Source: Tolypothrix sp. NIES-4075 (GTDB lineage Bacteria > Cyanobacteriota > Cyanobacteriia > Cyanobacteriales > Nostocaceae). From it: DNA of 64,000 bases. This document shows, one piece after another, positions 18,660 through 26,258 of the stretch. Under the pieces are notes generated by a model. It was not told the DNA's origin and did not search any database. It saw only the letters and a list, made by a program, of their open reading frames with translations. The stretch's first letter is position 1; every line of letters starts with the position of its first letter. The stretch lies in contig NZ_BDUC01000011.1 in the NCBI RefSeq assembly GCF_002218085.1, positions 61,236 to 125,235 of the forward strand, written 5' to 3'. A program made the translations under genes and the position numbers.

Positions 18660-19133
18660 ATGGCTGAGAGAATAAAGCAGGCGCATTTTTGTTGGCGGTA
18701 TCAGCCAGAATCCCACACTTTGGATGCAGTGTTGTTGGCTTATCTCAAAAACAATGTGGTAATGCGGACAACCGATATGATGTTGCATTCTTTGCGGGCG
18801 TTTTGGTTGCCACTAGCTTGTTTAAAGCATCCCGATTTATCTGAAGCAGACAAAAAACAGATGGCAAGAGATGCAGTGTATGCCCTGATGCGACAGGCGG
18901 ATTATCTTTGCTCAACTTTTGGTTTGGAGCGGGTTACTCCTCCTAACTCTTTAGTTTCTTCTAGTTCGATATCGCCAGTTTTTAGGGGTATAAATTCGGG
19001 GCAAGGAGCCGAATCTTCTTCTTTGCCTTCAAAGAAGTTGAAAGAGGAAACAAGGGAGAATTCGTTATTGGTATCGGAGCTAGAACGAGCCACTGGCGAT
19101 GGTGATTGGGATGACAACGGTTGGAAAAGTTAA
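18660..19133 (+). CDS. Putative partition adaptor (ParR-like position), hypothetical
   Basis: A 157-residue protein starting 13 bp after parM. The first ~95 residues are helical (RIKQAHFCWRYQPES, LRAFWLPLACLKHPD, ADKKQMARDAVYALMRQADY). The rest is a Ser/Glu-rich, probably disordered tail. I do not recognise the family. Its place directly after a ParM-like ATPase is that of a DNA-binding adaptor such as ParR, but no ribbon-helix-helix motif is evident, so this is inference from position only. Confidence 0.55.
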   Translation: MAERIKQAHFCWRYQPESHTLDAVLLAYLKNNVVMRTTDMMLHSLRAFWLPLACLKHPDLSEADKKQMARDAVYALMRQADYLCSTFGLERVTPPNSLVSSSSISPVFRGINSGQGAESSSLPSKKLKEETRENSLLVSELERATGDGDWDDNGWKS

Positions 19134-19147
19134 GGAGAAAGAAGAAT

Positions 19148-20200
19148 ATGGCTTTAAGAGGAAGAAAGAAGAAAGAGGCAATTTTTGAAGAAATAGGAAA
19201 TATTCAGGTTGAAGACCAGACTTTGGACACTATTTCAACTCAAGATACAAAAATTGAAACTGAAAAACTGGACAATACTTCAACTCAAGATACAAAAATT
19301 GAAGCTGAAAAACTGGACAATACTTCAATTCAAGATGCACAAATTGAAGCTGAAAATTTGGATAATACTTCAACTCAAGATGCACAAATTAAAGCTGAAA
19401 ATTTGGACAATACCTCAACTCAAGATGCAGAAATTAAAGCTAAAAATTTGGACAATACCTCAACTCAAGAAAAACAGGATGTTGGACACAAACCCCTACA
19501 AGCAAAGCAGAGGACAATAATTCATTTGGTGGATGGCGAAAAGGGGGGTGTAGGCAAATCTCTGGTTGCTCGAACCATGCTGCAATATTGTTTGGATAAT
19601 TCACTGCCAATTGTTGCAGTGGAAGCTGACCGTTCCAATCCAGATGTGGCTGGGATTTACTCAGATTGCTTTGAAGCTGTATTTAGTGAGGATGAAAAGA
19701 GAGCTGACAAAGCGGATAAAATTTTCGAGTTGGCTATGTCTAAGTCCGTGATTGTAAACTTACCTGCTCAAGTATATGAACCGGTGTCTGATTGGATAAA
19801 CAAGAATGGACTGATTGAGTTAGGAAAGCAGCATTCTCTAACTTTCTGTAAGTGGTTTGTCTGCACCGGTGGTTATGACAGTGTGCAGCTGTTCTTGAAG
19901 TCCGTGAAGGATTTTGGTGACAAAATGCCCCACGTTTTGGTGCGGAATTTGGGATTATGTGACGATTGGTCTCATGTCGAGGGGATGGAGGAAGTTAACA
20001 ATACTATTAATAAGTATTCGGTGCAGGTAATTGACTTCCCCAAATTTAGCTACCGGGAAAGGAATATGGTAGATGAGAAGCGAATAACCTTTGCCCAAGC
20101 GCGGGATTCTGATGAATTTGGGGTTGTGTCGAGGCAGCGAATTCATAATTTTCTGAAGTCCGCTTATGCACAGTTTAAAAATACGGGTTTGCTACCTTAA
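19148..20200 (+). CDS. ParA/MinD-type P-loop ATPase with N-terminal tandem repeats
   Basis: The deviant Walker A EKGGVGKS lies near residues 130-137, followed by PIVAVEADRSNPD, typical of ParA/MinD/TraL-like ATPases. The N-terminal extension holds five consecutive 15-residue repeats plus a partial sixth (consensus LDNTSTQDAQIKAEN), encoded by 45-bp DNA repeats at about 19223-19468. The ATG at 19148 is preferred over the upstream TTG at 19121 because AAGGAGAAA lies about 7 bp before it. It follows the ParM-like and adaptor genes closely, and a hairpin follows it. A TraL-like role or a second partition ATPase is possible. Confidence 0.75.
   Translation: MALRGRKKKEAIFEEIGNIQVEDQTLDTISTQDTKIETEKLDNTSTQDTKIEAEKLDNTSIQDAQIEAENLDNTSTQDAQIKAENLDNTSTQDAEIKAKNLDNTSTQEKQDVGHKPLQAKQRTIIHLVDGEKGGVGKSLVARTMLQYCLDNSLPIVAVEADRSNPDVAGIYSDCFEAVFSEDEKRADKADKIFELAMSKSVIVNLPAQVYEPVSDWINKNGLIELGKQHSLTFCKWFVCTGGYDSVQLFLKSVKDFGDKMPHVLVRNLGLCDDWSHVEGMEEVNNTINKYSVQVIDFPKFSYRERNMVDEKRITFAQARDSDEFGVVSRQRIHNFLKSAYAQFKNTGLLP
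19223..19468 (+). repeat. 45-bp in-frame tandem repeats in the ParA-like gene
   Basis: Five complete copies and a partial sixth copy of a 45-bp unit encode near-identical 15-residue blocks containing STQDAQIKAE. The copies differ by a few substitutions only, so copy-number variation between strains is likely. Confidence 0.85.
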
Positions 20201-20220
20201 CAAGTAAAAAGTAGTCGTAG

Positions 20221-20276
20221 AATCCCCATAAATAAAAAGCGTAGCGCCGTTCGCTGTGCGTGGCGGTCTGGGGATT
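20221..20276 (+). terminator. Hairpin after the parM/parA operon
   Basis: AATCCCC (20221-20227) pairs with GGGGATT (20270-20276), followed by TTAC. Additional pairing (GCGCCG with CGTGGCG) is possible inside. It lies 20 bp after the ATPase stop. Confidence 0.45.
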
Positions 20277-20424
20277 TTACGCTCACCTTTTCCTTTGGTC
20301 GCTATGCGCCTCGAAAAAAATCTTTATATTTCTTACCAGAGATTAATTTTCGGCTCCCAGACCAATTCTCTCTTTTGCCTTTTAAATGCATGACTTTTGA
20401 CTTGGAGCGAACGCGAGTGCGTCT

Positions 20425-20470
20425 CCGTTGCAGCGTCCCGTTCACGAAGTGTCTCCGACAGGAGAAGGGA
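20425..20470. repeat. Dispersed short repeat (GTCTCCGACAGGAGAAGGG type)
   Basis: The segment containing GTCTCCGACAGGAGAAGGG recurs at about 31130-31166 with nearly the same flanks. It is an interspersed cyanobacterial repeat. Here it occupies the leader upstream of the GTG start at 20484. Confidence 0.6.
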
Positions 20471-20483
20471 AGGAGAACCGACT

Positions 20484-21158
20484 GTGACCTTTTTCAAAAA
20501 TGCCAAAACCCAAAATTTGTTGGATGTGGTTTTGGAAGGAAAAACTGAGGAATTCCGGCGTAGAGTGCTGGATCTGGTAGTTAAGACAGGGTTGGAACCG
20601 GATGATCCAATTTTTCTAGTCTTGCTGGCTACTGGGCGTTTGGAAGTGTTGTTGGAGGAATCTCCTCTGGCGCTAGAGCGTCTGTTTAAGGGATGGACTT
20701 CTGAGATTAAGCGTAGTCTGGATTTAGTGGAGCAAGTTACTATTGAGCAGCAGAAAAGTGCGATCGCTAAAGCAGCCGGGGATTTAATTCGGCAAGCGGA
20801 AAGGAAAGAAGGGCGACGATTTTTTACTTCTTTGATACCAGCAATGGCGGTGTTGCTCTCTTGTGTGGGAATCGGTGTATTGTTGGGGATAACGGTTCCT
20901 CCCTGGATGGGCGGGGGATTGACCAAAGAGCGCCGCCTCACAGTAGAGGAAGCTGAAGCCTTGCGCTGGGCGCAGAGTAAAGAAGGGAAGTTTGCCCGCA
21001 ATCTGATAAAGTGGAACTCCGGCTCCCTAGACAATTTGGACTGCACTAAGGACGTTTTGCGCCTGGGTGTTACTTTGAAAATTGCTGGAAGACCCTCCAC
21101 AGCAGGCTTTTGCACGATTTGGGTGCAACCCCCAGAAAAGCGCCAATTTAAGAAATGA
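20484..21158 (+). CDS. Plasmid-type membrane protein of unknown function, 3' end replaced by a Tn7-like transposon
   Basis: I chose the GTG start at 20484 because AAGGAGAACC precedes it by 5 bp; the longer frame upstream runs through a dispersed repeat. The 224-residue protein has a charged helical N-terminal half (LLDVVLEGKTEEFRRRVLDL, EEAEAL later) and one strong membrane segment near residues 110-136 (SLIPAMAVLLSCVGIGVLLG). The TGA stop is supplied by the first three bases of the transposon. Joining the sequence across the element restores two more codons and a native stop (GAG GAG TAG at 28682-28690). Function unknown; I do not recognise a named domain. It follows the segregation operon in the same direction. 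Confidence 0.65.
   Translation: MTFFKNAKTQNLLDVVLEGKTEEFRRRVLDLVVKTGLEPDDPIFLVLLATGRLEVLLEESPLALERLFKGWTSEIKRSLDLVEQVTIEQQKSAIAKAAGDLIRQAERKEGRRFFTSLIPAMAVLLSCVGIGVLLGITVPPWMGGGLTKERRLTVEEAEALRWAQSKEGKFARNLIKWNSGSLDNLDCTKDVLRLGVTLKIAGRPSTAGFCTIWVQPPEKRQFKK
21151..21155. repeat. Left copy of 5-bp target-site duplication (AGAAA)
   Basis: AGAAA directly precedes the left transposon terminus TGAACG and is repeated directly after the right terminus CTTACA at 28677-28681. Five-bp duplications are characteristic of Tn7-like transposition. Confidence 0.85.
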
Positions 21159-21222
21159 ACGAAAACAATAAACTTATAAACTGAGATGTCAACTCGTCAA
21201 CTGAGGCGTAAACTTCTCAACC
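21156..21222. promoter_or_regulatory. Left-end TnsB-binding-like repeats
   Basis: Two repeats related to AATAAAGTTCTCAACT are visible: AATAAACTTATAAACT at about 21168-21183 and CGTAAACTTCTCAACC at 21207-21222. They share orientation and are the inverse of the right-end copies, as expected for transposase binding sites in a Tn7-type end. Confidence 0.65.
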
Positions 21223-21476
21223 AACTGTCACATACTTACTCAGTTTGAGAGGAAATCAAAGAAACAGTAACAGTTGTGGAAGACAGATAGCTACTCAAGT
21301 CTTTTGAACAACTGTTGATCTAGTTCAATCTGCTGAGGGAGAGCGCTCAAATCTTCAGCAGCAAATTTATTCTCACTATCTGAGCTAATAACTTTTTGTA
21401 AAAATTATCGGTTATATAATCTTTAATTGTCTATGATAAAAACCTCACACATTATATCTAGCGTCTGGTAATAAAC

Positions 21477-21523
21477 AGTCAAGCCATGACAGTATGAATG
21501 CTAAGTCGCAAATTGGCTTGACT
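21477..21523. promoter_or_regulatory. 10-bp inverted repeat upstream of tnsA
   Basis: AGTCAAGCCA (21477-21486) is repeated inverted as TGGCTTGACT (21514-21523), about 90 bp before the preferred tnsA start. It could be an operator or an mRNA leader hairpin controlling the transposition operon. Confidence 0.45.
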
Positions 21524-21615
21524 ACATAAATATAGTGACGAGTAGAGCAGTAATTCACTTTTTTTGGTGTGAGGCAACTCATGCTAACAGTTCAAATAGC
21601 TGGGAGGGCTACTGC

Positions 21616-22470
21616 ATGGTCGCAAGCAAGGGAAAGACCAAGCACCAAACCATTAATCAGCGAATTAGTGCTGGTTGTGGTCAGGGTAGGGGTATTGATT
21701 ACCAGCCAGCAATTTGGGTAAGAGACTTCTCATCAAAGGGTCTTTCCACTCAAAGTTTTGGCTGGAAAACCCAAAGAGTTCACCATTTTTTCAGCGAGTT
21801 AGAGTTGAGCTATTTCTTAACACTAGAATGGTCGGCAATCGTCACTGATATTCGAGAGCAGTATCCTTTAACTAGTGAAGAAACGCTCTTAATTGCACAA
21901 GAATGTGGTATTTCCCATCCACTTAACCCGGATACTAGGGAACCCAACGTGATGACAACAGATTTTGTAGTCACTGTTCGCTCCAGCATTGGAGTTACCG
22001 ATTACGCTCGGACAGTGAAGCCAATTAAAAAATTATCGTCTAAGCGAGTGCTGGAAAAGTTTGAGATTGAACGCCGATATTGGGAAAAAAGAAATATGAA
22101 CTGGGGAATTGTCACTGAGAGGGAAATTCCTTTTGTACTGGTAGAAAATGTTAAATGGTTACACAACTTTTTCTATGTGCAAGATCTCTCACCCCTAACA
22201 GAGGATGAGATTCGCCAAATTGCGACTCCTTTAACAATAGGAGTAGCTCAAGCGAGAGCCTCATTAAGGGATCTTGCAGCAGAATGTGATTCAAGGCTTG
22301 GTTTAGAAAGAGGGTCAAGCCTATGTGTTGCCCGTCATTTAATTGCCAATCGCCAATGGCTGATTGACATTCAACAGCCGATTCAGCCTCACCAAAAGTT
22401 GATTTTATGTGCCACCTCCCCCCTATTGAACCATTTGGGATTTACACAGGTGTCAAATGAAGATTTTTGA
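21616..22470 (+). CDS. tnsA: Transposase subunit TnsA (endonuclease)
   Basis: TnsA cuts the 5' ends of Tn7-like elements, giving cut-and-paste movement. With the ATG at 21616 (GGGAGGGC precedes it), the restriction-endonuclease-like active site falls at E63 (SELELSYF), D116 (TTDFVV) and K135 (TVKPIKK). This is very close to the E63/D114/K132 I recall for E. coli TnsA. SAGCGQGRGIDYQP and ILDIREQYPL-like motifs (here TDIREQYPL) are family hallmarks. The frame remains open upstream to the GTG at 21535, but homology starts after 21616. The gene overlaps tnsB by 14 bp, indicating translational coupling. Confidence 0.92.
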   Translation: MVASKGKTKHQTINQRISAGCGQGRGIDYQPAIWVRDFSSKGLSTQSFGWKTQRVHHFFSELELSYFLTLEWSAIVTDIREQYPLTSEETLLIAQECGISHPLNPDTREPNVMTTDFVVTVRSSIGVTDYARTVKPIKKLSSKRVLEKFEIERRYWEKRNMNWGIVTEREIPFVLVENVKWLHNFFYVQDLSPLTEDEIRQIATPLTIGVAQARASLRDLAAECDSRLGLERGSSLCVARHLIANRQWLIDIQQPIQPHQKLILCATSPLLNHLGFTQVSNEDF

Positions 22471-24655
22471 GAATGTACTGATTGAATTACCTTTAGAGCC
22501 AGAAAATGTATTAGGCATTATTCGTGTACTGTGGATTGATGCTCAAGGGATAGATGTAGTCACAATTGAACTAAATCAGCCAAATGCTCTGCCAGTCTGG
22601 CAGAAATGCTCGGAATTGGAGACTGCTCTAGCAACAGGAAAAGCCCGAGTCCTAGAGGTAGATCCGTTTGCCGCCAGCTGCCGAAAGGAAGATACAATTG
22701 CTGAGAATCACCGTCGGCGTAGAGACGAAGCCTGGGAAGTAATTGCTCCAATAGTTGAGAGTCGGGAGCAAGTGTTCAATCCAAGTGAGCGGGGTGTCCT
22801 GATTAAAAAGGCAATAGAGCGCACGGGAAGGGATAAGGTAACAATTTATAAGTATTTGCGACGGTACTGGCAGGGAGGACAGAAGCCAAATGCTCTACTA
22901 CCTCGGTTTGACTTGTGCGGTGGTGCGGGAAAGGAAAGGCAACAGTTGGGTTCTAAACTAGGTCGTCCCAGCAAGCAAGCCAAACTTAAAGGTAAACCCA
23001 AAGGAATAAATGTTGATAGGCAGATGCGACAAATCATTACTAGGAGTGCCAGAGTTTTTCATGAGAAACAAGGCAGAACTCTAAAAGATGCGTATCAACA
23101 GATGTTGCAAGAGTATTTTTCTCCCACCTACTCCGATGCTGATGGAGTGAAAATACCTATCTTGTTAGGAGAAGAAGAATGTCCCAGCTTCAGACAATTT
23201 TGCTACTGGTACTACAAAGAGCGGGATCTGGCGCAGGCACTGAGATCCCGTGAAGGTGAGCGTCGAGTCAACCTCTTATACCGAGAAGTGCTTGGAGATT
23301 CAACCCACATGGCACCCTACCCAGGGGCACTTTGGCAGATTGACTCTACGATAGCCGATATTTACCTAGTGAGTTCCTTAGACAGAAGTCGCGTTATTGG
23401 TCGCCCTGTTCTTTACCTAATTGTGGACGTATTCTCCAGGTTAATTGTGGGATTTAGTGTCAGCCTTGAGGGCCCAAGTTGGTTAGGCGCTGCCCTCGCA
23501 CTCTTAAATGCTACCACAGACAAAGTTAAGTTTTGTGCTTCTTACGACATCAGCATTACAGCAGAACAATGGCCGTGCCAGCACCTGTGCAAATCTCTCC
23601 TGACAGACCGTGGTAGCGAATATCTCAGCGCCAATGCCACTCACATGGTCAAGGCTCTCGGCGTAGAACTCATTCACACACCAGCTTACCGTCCTGATTG
23701 GAAAGCCGTTGTGGAAAGACTGTTCCGTCTCATTAATGATGAGGTGATTCATTGGGAGCCGGGAGCGGTATACAAGCCAAGAGAACGAGGGGATAAGGAT
23801 TACCGATTTGACGCAATTTATACACTTGACGAGTTCCGCCAAATCATAATTCGCCTCATCCTTTACTACAACAACCACCACTGGTTAAGTGAGTATCCAA
23901 TGAATCGAGCCATGATTTCAGATGGTGTAGAACCATTGCCATGTGAGTTGTGGGAGTGGGGAATCCATAATTACGGTCGCCCGCGTTTTGAGACACCTGA
24001 GATTGTCCGTCTTAACCTTTTACCGACAGCAGAAGCCTCCATTACCCGTCGGGGTATAGCAATAGGTGGCTTACGCTATACCTGCGAGTTAGCTATGCGA
24101 GAGCAGTGGTTTGTTTTGGCAGGGGTTAAAGGCAGTTGGCGCGAACCCATAGCTTACGACCCGCGAAACCTTGACACCATTTATCTGCGTCGCCAAGGTG
24201 GCAGACAGTTAGAAACTTGTCACTTACTTCCAGCCTCAAAAACATACCTTGGGTGTAACTGGTATGAAGTTGTTGACCACTTCTGCGAGGTAGATTTTGC
24301 CCGAAATGATGCCAAACCCAGTCAACAACAGGCTAAAGCTGCTCTCAATGCTTACATATCTCAAGTAAAAGCTTCTGCTGACAGGCAAACAGCAAGTGCT
24401 CAAGATGGTCAAACTAAGCACTCTAGGGTCAAAGAAATCCGGAGAAATCGAAAAGCGGAACGCGAGTATGAACAGGATTTGAATGCTTGGAATCAGACAC
24501 AAAACAACTTAGTAGAAGAAGCGAATGGGCAAGTAATTCCAATACCAACTGTTGCTCAACCCTCAACTGATGATGACTCTTATGTGCCGCCCCATCGACC
24601 TATTGACAAATTGCGTAAATCCTTGATGAGGAAATTGAACAATGACCCGCAGTAG
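22457..24655 (+). CDS. tnsB: Transposase subunit TnsB (DDE transposase)
   Basis: TnsB binds the transposon ends and performs 3' strand cleavage and joining. The DDE triad is readable: D296 (LWQIDSTIAD), D384 (LTDRGSEY) and E420 (AVVERLFR), with the D-35-E spacing of rve-type transposases. The N-terminal third contains helix-turn-helix regions (GRDKVTIYKYLRRYW), the middle is the RNase H fold and the C-terminus is a charged tail (KSLMRKLNNDPQ) likely to contact TnsC. 732 residues fits the family. It overlaps both tnsA and tnsC by 14 bp. Confidence 0.95.
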   Translation: MKIFENVLIELPLEPENVLGIIRVLWIDAQGIDVVTIELNQPNALPVWQKCSELETALATGKARVLEVDPFAASCRKEDTIAENHRRRRDEAWEVIAPIVESREQVFNPSERGVLIKKAIERTGRDKVTIYKYLRRYWQGGQKPNALLPRFDLCGGAGKERQQLGSKLGRPSKQAKLKGKPKGINVDRQMRQIITRSARVFHEKQGRTLKDAYQQMLQEYFSPTYSDADGVKIPILLGEEECPSFRQFCYWYYKERDLAQALRSREGERRVNLLYREVLGDSTHMAPYPGALWQIDSTIADIYLVSSLDRSRVIGRPVLYLIVDVFSRLIVGFSVSLEGPSWLGAALALLNATTDKVKFCASYDISITAEQWPCQHLCKSLLTDRGSEYLSANATHMVKALGVELIHTPAYRPDWKAVVERLFRLINDEVIHWEPGAVYKPRERGDKDYRFDAIYTLDEFRQIIIRLILYYNNHHWLSEYPMNRAMISDGVEPLPCELWEWGIHNYGRPRFETPEIVRLNLLPTAEASITRRGIAIGGLRYTCELAMREQWFVLAGVKGSWREPIAYDPRNLDTIYLRRQGGRQLETCHLLPASKTYLGCNWYEVVDHFCEVDFARNDAKPSQQQAKAALNAYISQVKASADRQTASAQDGQTKHSRVKEIRRNRKAEREYEQDLNAWNQTQNNLVEEANGQVIPIPTVAQPSTDDDSYVPPHRPIDKLRKSLMRKLNNDPQ

Positions 24656-26258
24656 TAAACAGTTAAAGCCTCCACTTCAAGTTTTTAGAGGGGAAAAAAT
24701 ACAAGCTTCATACCATGATGAAATTTCCATCTATAGTGGCAATCCTTTGATTGAAGCATTACCGACAATTTTAACAGAAGATGAGGTGATAGAAAAATTA
24801 CAGTTTTACCCGGAATTTTCTGAGTCAGAGCGTCAATTACCTGCCCACCTGCGCTTGCATCTGATTCAAAATGTCTTGCAATTCTTCACACCCCTTCCCC
24901 CTCATATTGAGCTAGAGCAGCGATTTTCGCGCATGATTCGGGCGGGATATATAGCTAGAAATCCAGTCCAACTAGGGTTTTGGAAAGACGTTCGCTCGCG
25001 CTGCGAGATCTTACGCTCCACAAAACTTAATAGCAGAAATTTGCGCTCAACAGCTACAGGCTTCACTATTCTTGGTATCAGTGGTATAGGCAAGTCCACG
25101 GCTGTACAGGAAATCTTATCTTTATATCCCCAAGTTATTCATCACAACCGCTACCGTGACTCCCTCCATTCTCCCAACACACAACTAGTGTGGCTCAAAC
25201 TGGAATGTCCCTCTGATGGCTCAGTTAAAGGTTTGTGCCTCAATTTTTTCCAAGCTGTTGATGATATATTGGCAACGCCATATTACGAAATTTACGGTGG
25301 TAGTGGGCACAGAACAGTCAATGAAATGATGCCTTATGTAGCTTTAGTAGCTTCCAATGTCCATCTAGGAGTGCTTGTAATTGACGAGATTCAATGCCTA
25401 ACTAAACTAAACGTTGGTGGCTACGAAAAAATCCTTGACTTTTTTGTTCAACTAATTAATACCATTGGGTTACCTGTTGTTTTAGTAGGGACTTATAAAG
25501 CTTGGTCGATATTAGGTAGTGAATTTCGCTCCATTCGTCGAGGCACCGGACAGGGAGATTTTATTTGGGACCGCATGAAAGAGGATGAAGACTGGCAGTT
25601 ATTTGTTGAGTCGCTTTGGCAATACCAGTATGTGCAAAAACCGTGTGAACTGACACCTCAAATGAGCCATTCCCTTTATTATGAATGCCAAGGCATCACT
25701 GACTTTGCTGTAAAAGTTTTCATGCTAGCGCAGGCACGGGCTATTACTACTCTTAAGGAGAAAATAACACAGGCAATCATCAAATCAGTAGCTAGTGATT
25801 GTTTACGCACAGCTAAAGAGGTTTTAGATGCTTTCAAGCAAGGAAACCTCAAGCAACTCCAATCTTGTGAAGATGTTCACCCTATTGATATCGAACCGTT
25901 CATTCAAGAGGAGCTTCAGCAGCTAAGAGTTGAAGATTCATGTACTCAAAGGTCTAAAAATTTTTCAGCAAGCATGAACATCTCTTTGTCACAAGACAAG
26001 CAAGCTGAACGGCAAGAGCACAATTGTGATTTTTCCGAAAAATCAGCAGCGACTAAACAGAAAAATGTTGACAATTCTCTCGAGATTAAGACACTCGAGA
26101 ATTCGCATACATCTCCTAAAAATGTTGAATTGTCGGGCGGTTTACTAGAGATTGTCGCCAATGGCAAGCAGTGTGGCATTTGTGCTTATGAAGCTCTTCA
26201 AGAAGCTGGTTACATTTGCGCGGTGGCTTCAGATTTTTTGGAGGATGTAGTCAAATGA
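24642..26258 (+). CDS. tnsC: Transposition regulator TnsC (AAA+ ATPase)
   Basis: TnsC links target selection to the transposase and enforces target immunity. Walker A GISGIGKST lies at residues 145-153 and Walker B VLVIDEIQCL near 244-253. A sensor-like region VVLVGTYKAW follows. The ~130-residue C-terminal tail is Ser/Gln/Lys-rich and probably flexible. The start overlaps tnsB by 14 bp, and the stop overlaps the tniQ ATG in an ATGA arrangement. 538 residues is normal for TnsC of TnsA-containing elements. Confidence 0.94.
   Translation: MTRSSKQLKPPLQVFRGEKIQASYHDEISIYSGNPLIEALPTILTEDEVIEKLQFYPEFSESERQLPAHLRLHLIQNVLQFFTPLPPHIELEQRFSRMIRAGYIARNPVQLGFWKDVRSRCEILRSTKLNSRNLRSTATGFTILGISGIGKSTAVQEILSLYPQVIHHNRYRDSLHSPNTQLVWLKLECPSDGSVKGLCLNFFQAVDDILATPYYEIYGGSGHRTVNEMMPYVALVASNVHLGVLVIDEIQCLTKLNVGGYEKILDFFVQLINTIGLPVVLVGTYKAWSILGSEFRSIRRGTGQGDFIWDRMKEDEDWQLFVESLWQYQYVQKPCELTPQMSHSLYYECQGITDFAVKVFMLAQARAITTLKEKITQAIIKSVASDCLRTAKEVLDAFKQGNLKQLQSCEDVHPIDIEPFIQEELQQLRVEDSCTQRSKNFSASMNISLSQDKQAERQEHNCDFSEKSAATKQKNVDNSLEIKTLENSHTSPKNVELSGGLLEIVANGKQCGICAYEALQEAGYICAVASDFLEDVVK

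Noticed and set aside
20397..20483. N-terminal extension of the plasmid membrane protein
   Set aside because: The extra 29 codons read through a dispersed repeat also found at 31130; the GTG at 20484 has a good ribosome-binding site.
20333..21115. Minus-strand 260-codon frame opposite the same gene
   Set aside because: Ser/Arg-rich antisense shadow; the plus-strand product has a membrane helix, a ribosome-binding site and a consistent 3' reconstruction.
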